Below are positions 36,201 through 47,689 of a stretch of 64,000 nt of DNA, piece by piece; positions within the stretch are counted from its first letter, which is position 1, and each line of letters opens with the position of its first letter. The translations under genes and the position numbers were made by a program. Below the pieces are notes generated by a model. The model saw only the letters and a list, made by a program, of their open reading frames with translations, did not search any database and was not told where the DNA came from. Source of the DNA: Atherinomorus stipes (Eukaryota; Chordata; Actinopteri; Atheriniformes; Atherinidae); the NCBI GenBank assembly GCA_023101725.1, contig JALJCO010013652.1, positions 62,001-126,000 of the forward strand, written 5' to 3'.

Positions 36201-36595
36201 GCAATAATATCAAGATTATGTGGGAAATGAGTTTTTCTTCAGAGGTCTCTGGAAGTTGTGAATTGAGCTGGTATGTTAGGTATGAATAAATGAGCTCCTC
36301 TGTTCATTAAATAAATCCGGTAAGACATTAAAGATAGAATGAGCATTTTTTTTTTAAATTTGATATCGTTTGACTGCTTGCTCTCGCTCCTTCTTCAGAG
36401 TGTCTCTACGACAGAGTGTCCCAGGAGACGGCCGACAGCGCAGAGATTACTCAGAGATTGTCCAAAGTGAACAAATACATTTGTGAAAAGATTATGGACA
36501 TCAACAAGTCCATCAAGAATGAGGAGCGGCGGGAGTCCAAGCTGCTCATCAGACAGACTGTCAAGATGGAGAACTTCACCTACGATGGCATATAG
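24177..36595 (+). CDS. BEND5: BEND5, BEN domain-containing protein 5 (six coding exons)
   Basis: Joined exons 24177-24360, 25428-25558, 26584-27061, 29137-29285, 35969-36182 and 36399-36595 give an open 450-aa protein. Every intron starts GT and ends AG, and phases agree across all junctions. The product starts MYAFVRFFEDDMCYALPVS, the conserved BEND5 N-terminus. Residues about 139-178 are acidic then His/Gln-rich, residues about 196-260 form a predicted coiled coil (YEELVHSYRQQEEEMRRLQQ onward), and residues about 315-430 are the BEN domain (GIWVEEEKWHQL, NLAVMIWGTE, SVTGVATKKKKD, LYDRVSQET). BEN domains bind DNA and mediate protein contacts; BEND5 family members are known as sequence-specific transcriptional repressors acting in the nucleus. 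Human BEND5 is about 421 aa from memory, so this copy is slightly longer, through the low-complexity insert and about 19 extra C-terminal residues. In human the gene is nested in an AGBL4 intron. Identification is firm; function is inferred from the family. Confidence 0.95.
24361..25427 (+). other. BEND5 intron 1
   Basis: This 1067-bp intron has GT/AG borders. It is CpG-richer in its first 900 bp and contains a perfect 14-bp palindrome (GCTAGCATGCTAGC) at about 24777-24790. No coding exon or known repeat was recognised inside. Confidence 0.8.
25428..25558 (+). CDS. BEND5: BEND5 exon 2
   Basis: The acceptor is TTCACAG before 25428 and the donor is GTAGGC at 25559. The exon encodes DTVEEFEDSITQKKMKIPKM and then a diverged stretch ending LRHKK. 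The basic QKKMKIPKM motif and LRHKK are conserved with vertebrate BEND5; the stretch between them is variable. Length is 131 nt, entering in phase 1 and leaving in phase 0. Confidence 0.92.
25559..26583 (+). other. BEND5 intron 2
   Basis: This 1025-bp AT-rich intron has GT/AG borders. No repeat family or exon was recognised in it. Confidence 0.8.
26584..27061 (+). CDS. BEND5: BEND5 exon 3 (acidic tract and coiled coil)
   Basis: The acceptor is TTTCTTTAG before 26584 and the donor is GTGAGA at 27062. The 478-nt exon encodes a conserved AAVVARLE motif, an acidic run (residues about 139-167), a short His/Gln run from the (CAN)n-like DNA at about 26770-26803, and then VVPRVLYEEL followed by a heptad-rich helix ending RRLQDVLLMRLGS. 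The helix is near-identical to the mammalian protein. A 192-aa antisense open frame over this exon is a shadow. Confidence 0.95.
27062..29136 (+). other. BEND5 intron 3
   Basis: This 2075-bp intron is AT-rich and largely unremarkable. About 28730-29060 is more GC-rich and could be an old repeat, but I cannot assign it to a family. Confidence 0.8.
29137..29285 (+). CDS. BEND5: BEND5 exon 4
   Basis: The acceptor is CTCCTAG before 29137 and the donor is GTAAGT at 29286. The exon encodes a poorly conserved linker followed by EEANTSSSYSPSP and CNDGR. The EEANTSS motif and the DG(K/R) junction with VHLG of exon 5 place it in BEND5. At 149 nt it completes the split codon from exon 3 and ends in phase 0. 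Confidence 0.92.
30076..30290. mobile_element. Short hAT-like MITE with ~30-bp inverted ends
   Basis: The left end CATGGGTGTCCAAAGTCGG pairs imperfectly with the right end CCGGAGCTGGACAGCCCTG, extending about 30 bp on each side (GGTCCTCAAGGGC against GCCCTCGAGGACC). Flanks CTTTATTT and CTTTAGAT match at 6 of 8 positions, compatible with an old 8-bp target duplication. It belongs to the same family as the element at 60962-61762. It contains no coding capacity and sits inside the outer relic. Confidence 0.7.
30645..30708. repeat. (TA)n microsatellite
   Basis: About 62 bp of alternating TA directly left of the level-2 hAT-like element. Related TG/TA repeat sequence occurs right of that element at 33161-33204, so the element appears to have inserted into the microsatellite. 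Confidence 0.95.
30971..31369. mobile_element. hAT-like MITE, nest level 4, intact target duplication
   Basis: The 399-bp element begins TAGGGCTGGACGATTAT and ends with the inverted form AATTGTCCAGCCCTA. It is flanked on both sides by a perfect 8-bp duplication, ATATTTAT (30963-30970 and 31370-31377). Subterminal TCACGATT motifs are present near both ends. The perfect duplication suggests it is one of the youngest layers of the nest. Confidence 0.88.
32002..32332. mobile_element. TTAA-target MITE, nest level 4
   Basis: TTAA at 31998-32001 and 32333-32336 flank a 331-bp element. Its ends AGCAACCCTTACCGAT and ATCGGTAAGGGTTGCT are perfect inverted repeats, and the similarity extends about 7 bp further with one mismatch. 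TTAA duplication points to the piggyBac or Kolobok superfamilies rather than hAT. There is no coding capacity. It sits inside the level-3 hAT-like element. Confidence 0.85.
33200..33560. repeat. A-rich and G-run low-complexity stretch
   Basis: Long A runs with isolated G are followed by a G run of about 17 (33311-33328) and then degenerate A/T-rich sequence. Open frames across it are not genes. The pattern looks like noisy consensus around a poly(A)/microsatellite. Confidence 0.85.
35969..36182 (+). CDS. BEND5: BEND5 exon 5 (BEN domain, first part)
   Basis: The acceptor is CCTACAG before 35969 and the donor is GTAAGT at 36183. It encodes VHLGGGIWVEEEKWHQLQ through LPKPPLSPSKLKIVR, the first two thirds of the BEN domain. 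This is the most conserved exon and includes NLAVMIWGTE and GVATKKKKDA. It leaves in phase 1, completing GAG (E) with exon 6. Confidence 0.96.
36183..36398 (+). other. BEND5 intron 5
   Basis: A 216-bp intron with GTAAGT donor and pyrimidine-rich TTCTTCAG acceptor. It contains nothing else notable. Confidence 0.9.
36399..36595 (+). CDS. BEND5: BEND5 exon 6 (BEN domain end and stop)
   Basis: The acceptor is TTCTTCAG before 36399 and the stop TAG is at 36593-36595. It encodes ECLYDRVSQETADSAEITQR onward to NEERRESK, closing the BEN domain. It then continues for about 18 residues (LLIRQTVKM.. to ..YDGI) beyond the short tail I recall for mammalian BEND5. The tail is in frame with no splice site needed, but could reflect an alternative last exon. 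Confidence 0.93.
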
Positions 36596-39040
36596 TGATC
36601 AACTGTCACGCCTGCGCCTTCTGCCCCTCCCCCTCCCCGTGGTCTGCAGGATATTGAGGGGACTTGGTATGGGCTGTCGGGGAATGCTGTCATTGTTTCT
36701 AAGAGCTGTCATGTTACTTTTACACATTGGATTAGTTATTCTGTGAAACATTCAAACAGGTCCTCTCCCACCTCCCCAGAAGATGAGCATCACATTTCTC
36801 CACCCTCCGATTGGCCGACAGGCAGCTTTACCCACCATCTGGGAGTTGAAAAATCGTTCGATATGAGCTGGAGTGAGTGTTTTTATAAGCTTTACTGTGG
36901 CATTGGTACAGAGATGTGGTTTATTCAGATGTGTGCATATGTGTCAAAAGAGAAATTAGATGTGATTGTTAATTTATTGTTCTGTGTCAGAACATCATTT
37001 TGAGTCCTTAAACTTTTAAAAAGTAAGAGGTTATTTCCATAGGTTAAGTCTTTTGATGCTGTAAAGATGATGCTCGCGTTAGGTCTTAGGCGTGTGAGCA
37101 CTTGACTGTTGTTTTGGTGACTATTCAGTAGCAGCTGGATGTTTGGGTGTTGGTACTTAACTGCATAGAATGGGACACCAGGGTCTCAAATGCACAAGTC
37201 TTAATTAGTAAGAGCCATATTTCATTTTTCAGCAAAGATGCTGTTGCTCCAAGAGATTAATTTAAAATGTGTGCTCTCCCCTAACACATCACTTTATTAA
37301 AAGAGGGCTTAAAGAGGTTTATTGGAAAGTGTGACTCCCAGGTTGAGTCAAGAATGCTGTATTTGCTTTGTTTTAATTTGATCTTTTTAGTTAGAAACAT
37401 TTGCCATCAATGCATGAGCACAAGGAAGTTTTTGATGGGATATTTGTGTGTTACTCTTAAACATGTCTGAGAAAACTTGACTGTTGAGTTGTAGTGGTAC
37501 AGGCATGTCAATGCCTTTAGAAAGGCCTTAAATGGATTTGGCAATCACCAGGGACTAAAATGCCCCTGGGTTTTCTAGTAAGCTGTGATTGTATATGTAT
37601 AGTAAGCCGAAGTGACGAAGCTTCACCTGCACTTTGCTGTGAGAATGTAAGAGGTGACCAGGTACTATTTTCTGTGTGGTTTGCACCATTAGGTTGCGCT
37701 GAGCCAGGCTGCTGCTCGGATGAAAATCAGGGCACAGCTCTGCACAGTCCAGGTCATCCTCTTGTGGAAGCAATGTCAGCTGTGGGTAAAGCTGTCTGCT
37801 GCGCCATTTTTTTCTGTTGAGGTTGTCTGGCCCTGCTGAACCCCATAATAATCTCCTGTTTTTTAAGCCACACCACTGGGGAAGAAAGTAAGGTTGCTTT
37901 AGTGACAATTTCCTCCAAGCTATGCCATCTTAACTTTAAAAAGGTCCTCTTTTTCTTGTATGTTTTTTTTTTTTTTTCCTCCTTTTGTATTGTTTTGATC
38001 CAAAATGGTTTGTGTGGCTGTTTGCAGGCTGGAACTAAATGCTGCAGATTGAAATCTCAACTGTGACCTAGCTGTGGCTAACTGTGAATCTGCTGCAGAG
38101 CTGCCCATCAAGCCTTTCTCCTCTTCACACTCTAGATTCCAGTTTGTCTTTTGGTATATTTCTCTCTATCATTTTGTCCGTCTTGGTTTCTGTAATCAGC
38201 CTTCTGTTAAGCTACTTTAAAGTTCCAGAGATAATTTAGTGTACATAAACACATCTTTTTATTTTTGTCACCAAACATGGATTATTTTTATGTCTATCAA
38301 GTTACAATTTCAAGGTTTTGGTTTAGCTTATTGATGGTGAAATGTCATGTTAACTGTAAATTCCTTGTGTTTTTTGTCAGATTTATTTTTTGTCCATATT
38401 AATTGTTGGCTTTAAGCTTGATGTTCTACCCAAATGTTGATCAGCTGATTTTACCGACAGATGAAAAGACACTCCTGTTTTAGCCAAAGTAATCTCAGTG
38501 GAACGAAAGAGACAAGGATTTCCATAACAATTCATTTAAAAAAGAGCCCATATGTTACATTTACAACATGCGATATCTGCTAAACCTCCCATAGGATCTA
38601 CATAATGATCTGCCATAGTTGGGTGAAAATCTGTATTGTTAATCTCAACAGTTAAAGATGCAGTAACAATTAACACAAATCATTTACATTGAATGCACTT
38701 TAAACTTCTCAGCAATTTCTTCAATCTTAAAGAAATGTATGTGTGATATTTGTCTGTTTTCAGTGTCTTTATAGATTAAGGCCTAGGAGTCATTGTACTA
38801 TTGTGGAGCACCTTAGAATATTTTGGTTTATTTTTTATTTGGGCAAAAACGAGTTTGGGATTAAGGGTTTGTTTTGGTCAGTCAGACATGCCCCTGACGC
38901 ACTTTAACAAGCTTGATAGGTTTAATATTTAACAGTCCATTTTAAATTATTTATTTGGGTTATTAAAAGCCAGATTTACATATATCTACACGTCCATTAC
39001 GGCCTCCTGGACAATAAACAGCCAGCTTGGCAGATTGATA
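36596..39040 (+). other. Probable BEND5 3' untranslated region
   Basis: Sequence after the stop shows no recognisable coding potential or repeat. Possible polyadenylation signals are ATTAAA at 37296-37301 and AATAAA at 39013-39018. The true end is unknown; the upper limit given is the first canonical AATAAA I noticed. Confidence 0.3.
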
Positions 39041-42000
39041 AGGACTCCTCAGTGGAAAGCACGATTCACCAGTTTTTAAGACTTTACCAATGAAATGTGC
39101 AAGCTACATGGAGTTTGTCCTTTACCCTGATATGCCCAGATGCTTGCAGTGTATAAATATAATATATACATTTTAGTGATGACTTTAAATATTGAATGAT
39201 AAGGTCAGGATAAAGATAAAAACTGTTGCAGACTAAGTAATCAGCAGGTTTTGCACAAAATTGGCCAATGCCAAGGTAATGGAGCTTTGTGAATTGCAAG
39301 TGGCATCAATAGTGGCATTATAGGACCCTCCCTTCCCATGATCCTCTTGTTTTTTGGTTTGTTTGTTTTGTTTTTGTTTGTTTTTTTAATTCTATTTTGT
39401 GCCCTGTACAGTGACATGATCTCACATGTGCGAGTGTGTATTGAAAACACTGGCGATTTAAAAAGATGAAAGAAAAAAACCCTTTTCTGCTGGTCAAAGC
39501 AACTTTGCTGACATTCTGACATGTTGCGTATTGTGTTTGTTTCTTTGTTGTTTGATGCCAAAAGGGGGTGCGGTTAAAATGATGCTAAAAGAAACAGCAT
39601 TTATAGAGCTATTACATCATCTAAATGTTAAATTGTTTTAAAAGGCTGGTTTCCTGGAGTGCGATTAAGCTTAATCCCCTTACTAAAAACCATCTTCGGT
39701 GGATGAAAGCTGCAAGAAAGTGCTGTTCGTTTTTAACCCAGATTTAGCTTAATCTGTGATGGCAAGGCCAATCGCTTTCAGATGTACCAAGCTACTTGCA
39801 GAGGAGCTGTTTGGGTTTAGCAGCATACTAGTAACATAGTACACAACCTGGCGTAGTCATTAATGGATCTTGCAACCATGTTTGGCTCTGTGACACCAAC
39901 ACCAGAGCTTCCAGTCCTCTTTCTTTCACACTTTAGTAGCCATAGGCAGGAAGCATCAGCTCACTGGCTCCGATCCTTTTTCTGTGCCACCTCTTGTTCC
40001 TTACTCTCCTGACATTTATATAAACTAGATTTATAAATGCACATGTATCAAGATAATAGTAAAGCCTGTCCTCGCTTGGTGTTACGGCTGACGTGAACCC
40101 CTGTCAGAGCTTCAGAAGTGAGGGAGCATTGTTTTGCTTTGGTTTTTTTCCCTCTCTCTCTTTTTTGGGGGGGGTATTTTTGACAGTTTGATTGGGTGAA
40201 AAGAGATGTCTTTTAACTTGACACTTTGGAACAAGATAAATGGCTGTGTCCTGCAGTTTGCAGAGCTAAATGCACGTCAGATGCATTACAGTTTTACCTT
40301 CAGCTACAACGGCAAACTCGCTTCGGAATGAGGAGAATAAAAAATGAGAGGAATTCGTTGTTAGGCCTATATTTTTATTAAAGGTATCAGTGACTTTGTA
40401 TACGATCCACAAACCGGTTCTACTTCATCTAACTTCACCGTCCTACCTCATTGTTACTCTGGTGTTTGTTTGTCAGTGACTGTAAACTATGTGTGTATAT
40501 TTAAAAAGAAAAAAAAAAACCTGTAGGAAAAAGGTATATCTGGTTACTCTTAACATGCTCAGCATATAAAACCTTGTAAAACACCTCAATACACAAATAT
40601 CATTCTTAGGAGAAATCTGTTTTATTACCTGCTTAAAGATGCTGCTGTAAAGGGATTTCTGTGTGAGGGGTCGTCTGAATATATATCTTCGCTCTTTGCT
40701 ATGTTGTGCAGTTGATCGGTGGTTGTGTTCTGTTTCTGTATTGCATTCTGAGATTTTTACTGGTTGACGGTGCTACCAGCAAACAGTTCAAAAAACTGAT
40801 CTCTCGGACCTCAAATGGTGCTGTTTTTCTATGTTTTTATCGTCATACAGCTGTGTTTTATTCAGGTGTGTCAGCCGCCACTATCCCCTCAGCTTATCAA
40901 ATTCTAAGCCAAAATATTTTGCAAGGCCGATAACCCTGCTGTAACTGTTATCAACTATATGCTATCCATCCAAATATTGTAGATAGTGATTATATCCTCA
41001 GCTGTGAGTTTCAGAAGTACCTCAGAAGTTGCTGATTTTAAGTGGATGCATTTGCTTCTAGCACCTGTTGTCTATCAGTTGACATTGTTGCAGTGTAATT
41101 TCAGAAATATGCATTTTTACTTGTTAGATCAGGTTACCATGAGAGATATTACACAGTTATTAGCTCACACTTGACCGTTAAATCTAAAGGATACCACTGT
41201 TCACTGGTTGCATGCGAGGTTGACTTATAGGAAACGTCATTCAGATTGGGCTGTGTGTGTTTCATCAGATGAGAATCTCAGTAAAACCCTGTTCTGTTTG
41301 AGTCAAACTTGTTTATAATGTAGGTGATGCATTTGAGTGGTAACTTGAGGTTAAGGTGAAAAGCTATACCCATAAGAAAATGTTTTAAGAATGTGTTAGA
41401 CTCTGAAGATCAGCTGGAAAACGTGTTTTACTCTGCTTTTCACTCAGTGTTGGAGGGTTCAGATGTTACCCCAGTGTTAAAACTACAGATTCAGTTACTA
41501 GAAAAGTGCATTACATTTTCTTATACCCTGTTCATTCACACCAATGGAACCTTTTCCAAAGTGTTGCTCTGTGCTTTAGTTTTTCTTTTTGTTTTCTTTG
41601 CCCTGACTTTGTGATCATGAATGATGCTGGCGCCTCTCTACTGTGAGCAGTTTGTGTTCAGATACACAGCAGCTGGTTTCATGTAAGCCATTTGTTGGGA
41701 CTGTTTTATATAATGCTTCAGTCATGAGCTTTGCTCTGGTCCACAGAGTTGACCCAGAGTTTGAGTCGTTGAATGCCTACACAGGTGTCGAGTTATTAAC
41801 CTGGTACCACATCACCATTGATAAGAGAGCCAACCACAGAGATAGATAGCTCCAGAGAGCCGAATGTGTCTGTGCAGCCTAGAGATGGACTCAAATGGGA
41901 CAATGGCGATATGACAAATCTGTATAAAACGATATTACTACATTTTGAATTAAACTGAGCTATACAGGGCTGCTTGGTATACCTATCTGTAGTTATCAGT

Positions 42001-45000
42001 GCATTGCAGTTATCATTAGGGAAAGACAGGGTTTTTACTTTATGGCGTATTTCCAGTCGGGATGATAATGTGAAAAGAATTCAAGGCCCTTATTACTCCC
42101 TCACCTTACTGTAGCCTCCCAAAGGCAATCCTGATTTTACAAAGAGCAATTATGTGCGATTGAGAGTGTACATGTCTTTGCTAAACCGGCCACACCTCTG
42201 CTATGCGAGCAACTCTTTGACGCTTAGCATCCTGTTCTGTGTTTTTCTCTTGCTGCATTCAGGAACACCTGTTTAATGTATAAATAAACAAATAAATCAA
42301 AACTTTTATTCTATCAGCACAAACCTCCAGTCTTTTATTGTGTTATTTTTTGTGTCTTGGTCTTTTAACCTTTTAAAACATGAGAACAGATGGCCAAACC
42401 TGGTTAAAAAAAAAAAAAAAAAAAAAAGGGAGGGGGGGATGGCTATTTTGGAGCCTTTGCCTAAAGTGTGTGCTAGAATCTTTGTTACCATACCCATTTT
42501 CTGTTAGATGTGGTTGTTTTGAAGTGCTGCAAATAACTGAATTCTAAAATTTGTACGACGCCATGAGAAACACAACAAAAAAAAAGGATGTACTTTTTAG
42601 GAGCATAGTACTTACACTATTATTATTTATTCATACCCTCTAATTAAAGAAGGACAAAAAAACAGCTGCCAGTAAAATAAGTTGCAACTGACTACAGTAA
42701 TAATAAATAATAATTCTTTGAAAATCATCACATTGATTTTGAATTGTGGTTCAACAGAAATATTAACAACAAACACCAAAATTAAGTAAATAAGCACGAT
42801 GGGGCCCTAAAGACTTCTACAACTGTCAGCGGGTGTGTTGATCAACTGTTCATGGGAAAGGTGCTTTAATGTGGCGAGGACAGTTTTGTTTGTTTTTTTG
42901 TTTTTGTTTTTAATTATTCCCAACCACAATTCAAAAGCAATATTTGATGATAATTTTGTTTGTTTTTTTTAAAGAAAAAAAATAGCTATCATTAGTTTCT
43001 TGTTATCTGAATAACTATTGTGAATTTAGTCTTTGCTTTAATTGAAGGTTATGAATAATTTTGGGATGACTGTATTTAAAAACATGACATGAGAGGTAAA
43101 AGTCAACACAATGTGACCAATTAAAACAAATAAGATGAAAAGAGAAAATAAGCTGAAAGCCACTGAAAAAAAGGGCTTTAAGATGACTTAAAAGTGGACA
43201 GTGAAGGGGTCACTATTCTGCACAGTTAAGGAGCAGCAATAGAGAAGGTCTTGTCACCTCTTGGCGTCTTATTAAGTATTCAAATTGTGGTTGCAGATAT
43301 ACTTTTTCATTGTGTGTTTGCCATTTTCATGCAGCGGCCTTAAAAGAGGCCCACCAATAGGCTACCAACTCATAGACCAGCAATCGAAAGACTCCAGAGC
43401 AGTCCAAGGCTGACAGCAACATCCCCCAATCCTGTGATGCTACAGTTACTGTTGAAGAAGTTAGAGGTGTTCTGAGTAGGCAGTAACTCCATTTTCACAC
43501 TTGTTTTCACCTCAGTCTGCATGTTAAAACTATCTCAGATCAGGATTAAATCTGACTAGTGACACTAAATGCCAACCAGTTTCAGGAACACCACTTACCT
43601 GAAGTCAAGAGTTTGAACTTTTAAATTGATGGTAGCGTGCTGAATGGGTTTCATAAAATCTTAACAACCTTCGGGTTAATGCAAACGTCTCAGCCACAGC
43701 AACTCTGTAAACTTCTAATTTAAATGCAGAAAGTGAAATTAGAATTTGAGATTCTCATACTGTAGCAAGGATTAACTTTTACAACATGTCACCCTGGAGA
43801 GTACGACACTTATTAAGACCGGCGGATGTCCAGACGCACACAGGTAATGAGCAGCACGGTGGTGTAGGCAGCTTTTATGTGATCTTTGCTCTTCTATATT
43901 TTTACCATATTAAACCAAAGATTTGGTTTTTACATGTTCTGCACATGTGTAGGTGTGAAGGTGAGAAATTAATGGCATGATTATGCTCAGTCTCACTGCG
44001 TTAGCCAAGAGGACGACAGAAATTCCAGCTATTGTGCTGGACTTGATTATTCACTTCAGAGTTGATGCCACACAGCATGCCCACAGTTTGCAGCTCTGTG
44101 TCTAATGTGCCACACGTCTGAAGCATATTGCAATATCAGGTGAGCTGCTTGAGAGCAGGATAAGGCAGAAATGAGTTGTTGACATATCGGATTGCTTTTA
44201 ACATGGCTTGTTTGCAGAAGCTTGAATCTAAAACGAGCCTCGTCACTGAATTCTGGGTTTGGATGAGTCCACATTGCAAACTGATGGAGGCGTGATTACC
44301 AAGGGCCATTTCCTGAATCTTTCTTTCCAAACGGGCTGAGCTGTGCTCACTCCCTCACCCGCTCAGCGCTCCCCCTCATCTTGCACACTGATGCATTTCC
44401 ATATATTATTGCCTCTGTAAGCAAGAGTGTCATGCGGGCAGGTTTTCCTACAGCCCAAGGGGAGTTCTCAATGTCATTATTGCTAAAGCCTGCCACACGT
44501 CTGTAATGCATTGCCGGCTGCTTTTATTGACAGCATGATGATTCAGTGGTGGCGATGATGGATTAGTGCTGGCTGGGTCAGGCTGGTCTGGGCTGGGCTG
44601 AGCTGGTCCAGACTGGGCTGGGCTCTGCAGCCTAGGCTGGCTGTCGCATAAACACTGAGTCCTCCTCACACACTGCAGTATACAGGGAGACGTGTTGTAT
44701 TTATGTCGCACACATACAAAATCATGAATCTGGTCATTTCAGGGCTTTTATGGAGCTTCCTGGAACACTGTGTTAATCATCTTGTTCACATTTTGAATGT
44801 TTTTCACCCACTAATCTCTGTGTAAAACATGGCAGTAATGGATATTTTTTGTTGTATTGTTTGAGTCTGGAAAAGGAGAATCATACAGCTTATGTTGCCT
44901 ATAAAGAGGAAGTTGTATCCAGGGTGTATACTGTAACTGACTTCAGGGTAACAAGGTTTCATGTTTCCAGGATCTGGTACACAGACAAGGTTTAGATGTA

Positions 45001-46689
45001 AGACATGCAATGCCATGTTTTATTACTGAGGATAAAACGCAGCCCTTACAGCACAACCAGCCAGGCAGAACTAAACTTAATCACACACCCGCCACTAACT
45101 AAAAACCCAAACCCAACGCTGAGATCTTACAAGCATTTCATTTTCTCTACACTAGCTTGCTGTTGTTCATTGTCACGGTGGTCTGGCTCCAGCCTCACGA
45201 CGAGGGGATAAATGGACATTAGTCTTAATTTCTTGCTGCTTACAGCAGCGACTGACCACCACAACTGCTGCTCTTAATCTTTCCTGCCTCAACAGACTGA
45301 AAAAACACTCCCAGGTCTTTGCTGCAGCCTGTGTTTGGTAAAATGCATGCATCCTCACCAGATTATTTAGCTGTTTTTTTCTAGTTGTCCATCACTGACT
45401 TATTTCACAGTTTCAGTCAGTATGAAGTGAACAAACTCGTTCTGATTATTGTGCAGTGTTTCTTTCCTAAAGGCATGCAAAGCCTTTCTCATTACTGAAT
45501 ACAATTAGGTCGTAAAAGAATTTCATATGTACTTTAATTATCAATTCTAGTATAAAATTGTAAGTGGCAGACTGTATTACTTCATCTTTTTAGTTTGTTT
45601 TTCACCATTTTACACAGATTTCCATTATTTTGACAAGGAGCTTCAGGATTAACATACATGATGGTCTTTGCCCTCATCGATGAGCTACAGTACAGTCGTT
45701 GCTCCATCCAGCTGCCTGCTGATGCATTGTCACTTAACTGTAAGATAAGATATGAGTCTTGACTGTAGCTGCTAAATTCCTCTCTGCTGCTGGCCATATT
45801 GAGAGGACCTTATCATTTATAAGAAGCTTATTCTGCTGCTTCAATGATAAAAAGCGGGAAACTTCAGGAGTCCATTAGCTCCTGCAGAAAGTGAGTGCAA
45901 AACTGTGCTCTCTTATCATAAATATAAACTCATATGAACACATATGCGTATCTATGTGTGAGTACAACACGCATACTTAAACGCAGAGCATCCAAATGGC
46001 CTCTATTAATGCAGATGGCTCCATCAATTAACAAGATTGAAAGTGATGATGAATTTTTCATTCTCTGAACATTTAAGCTAATTATGGCCTAAATGAAGCA
46101 GGTTCCAGTGAATCACCATGGCAGGGAATGCCAATGGCAGCCAATGTCACTGTCACAGTGCCACTCTGCAGTCCCGTCCTAATCACTACAGCTGCTTAAT
46201 ATTCATCTCCCACTGCTCTCATGTCGCTTCTCTCCTTCCTGACCCACCTCACCTCTTCTCTTTACTTCTCCTCCTTCTTGCTCGTTTCTTTCATGTAACT
46301 TTTCCTTCTCTATGCGCCCCACTGTCCTCTTTACGCCCTCCCCCACCCCACTGCCTCCTCCTGGTGCTTCTCTCACCGCAGAGCTGTTGTTTAAAATGGA
46401 AATCAACTAATTGCGTTAATAGCATTTTAATGATAATTTAATGTAGAAAATAAAGCTTGTTACAAGCTAAGCAATTTCGTTGGATTTCAAGGGCAATCAA
46501 TCTGTGTCCGATACAATCTGCCCCTTCTCCCTGATGACGGGCTTGGGATGTCAACAGCGTGCTTTCAGTCATGCAAGCAAATGACATTAATGTCAACAAC
46601 TAAAGATGTATGGAAATCAACCAAACTAAGTGGGAGAACTTCACCACAGCAGCCATGTTTAAAGACTTATTGATGAACTTCATATGTTG
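39041..46689. other. Downstream of BEND5, no gene recognised
   Basis: AT-rich sequence with poly(A) runs (40509, 42405-42427), the GGCTG repeat and scattered AATAAA signals (for example 42280-42297). Open frames are all short and without family resemblance. 46060-46140 and 46385-46610 are repeat-free and rich in TAATTA-type motifs. Confidence 0.55.
44560..44645 (+). repeat. GGCTG-type short tandem repeat
   Basis: GGCTGG, GGGCTGA and GGTCTGG units recur irregularly on a GC-rich background. The antisense open frame encoding a Pro/Ser-rich peptide here is a repeat artefact. Confidence 0.7.
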
Positions 46690-47590
46690 ATTGACATCTC
46701 AAGGACTGCCCTTAACTGGTTTAAATCTTATCTTTTATTAACTTTTTTTGATGTTATCCTACAAATCAATAACTGTTTGTAAGCATAGATTAACATTCAT
46801 CTCAAAGATTAAAAACTGAATCATGGAGTTCCACAAGGCTACATTTCAGGTCTCTACACTTTTCCCACATGCTGCCATTTGGTAATGTCATCAGGAAACA
46901 TGGCACCAATTTCCACTTATATGCTGATACACAGCTTTGTATTGCTGTGACTCCGGATGACCAAAGGTCAACACAACATCATTTTTGACAAGGGTTTTGT
47001 CATGGACAGCAGAAAACACCTTTCAGACCATTTGGGACCAAACTGAAGTATTGGCTACAGTGATGCTCAGAGAGAGAGAAACGTAACTCAAAACTGTTCA
47101 TTTTAGTATTAGAGTCCATAAGTTTTCTCTCAAGCAAATGCAGAGACTCTCCAGCACTTCTGTTACCTGCTGGACTGATTATTGATACGCTTTGCTCTCT
47201 GGTCTCCCAAAAAATGAAATGGCACAACTATAGTTAAAATTCGGCAGTATGAAGGAGTGCTAACATTATGTGGCAGTTGACAGTCCTATCACTATGCCTC
47301 AGAGTACGCCCTGGCTACTTGGCCAAGGGGATGTCCCTTTGGCTGAATGGTCAGCGCATATGACTCATCTGGGAGTGTAGGGATTGAACCCCACCTGGGC
47401 CCTCCTTTGTCCTGCCACAGTCACACAGATCTTAAAGACTGCATGAGCTACCTGGCAGGATTTGAATTGATCTTAAGATTTTGTTATTGGTTTTAAGACT
47501 CTTTATTGACTCAGTCCTCCAAATTTACAAGATTTGCTTTTACACTGTGAATCCTCTCTGGAACTAAATGCTAATAATTTCATTGTACTT
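46690..47590 (+). pseudogene. L2-like LINE reverse transcriptase relic
   Basis: The + strand carries remnants of reverse transcriptase motifs: RTALNWFKSYL (about 46705-46737), GVPQG (46825-46839), and LPFGNVIRKHG followed by HLYADTQL (about 46870-46943). They lie in frames broken by stops and indels. The catalytic box reads YADT, so one Asp of the expected YADD is missing. Downstream, ILRFCYWF-like sequence (about 47470) resembles the C-terminal region of the family. A tRNA-derived SINE interrupts it at 47337-47418. It is inactive and old. Confidence 0.7.
47337..47418 (+). mobile_element. tRNA-derived SINE fragment, copy 2
   Basis: CTTTGGCTGAATGGTCAGCG, GGGATTGAACCCC and CTCCTTTGTCCTGCCAC align with the minus-strand copy at 6493-6573. 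It lies inside the LINE relic of 46690-47590, whose sequence seems to resume near 47460, suggesting insertion into the LINE. Confidence 0.65.
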
Positions 47591-47654
47591 TCAGTCTGGT
47601 TTTAGTTGATTTTACTTGCTGGTCTTCTGTTTCGCTAACTACAGCAGCATAAAT

Positions 47655-47682
47655 GTTTATTTGCCCCCCCCCCCCCCCCCCC
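47655..47682 (+). repeat. Poly(C) run
   Basis: About 20 consecutive C bases; consensus length is likely unreliable. Confidence 0.9.
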
Positions 47683-47689
47683 TTCTAAT

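Noticed and set aside
47337..47418. tRNA gene
   Set aside because: Box-like motifs are present, but I could not build a full cloverleaf, and a second copy shares non-tRNA tail sequence, so it is called a SINE.
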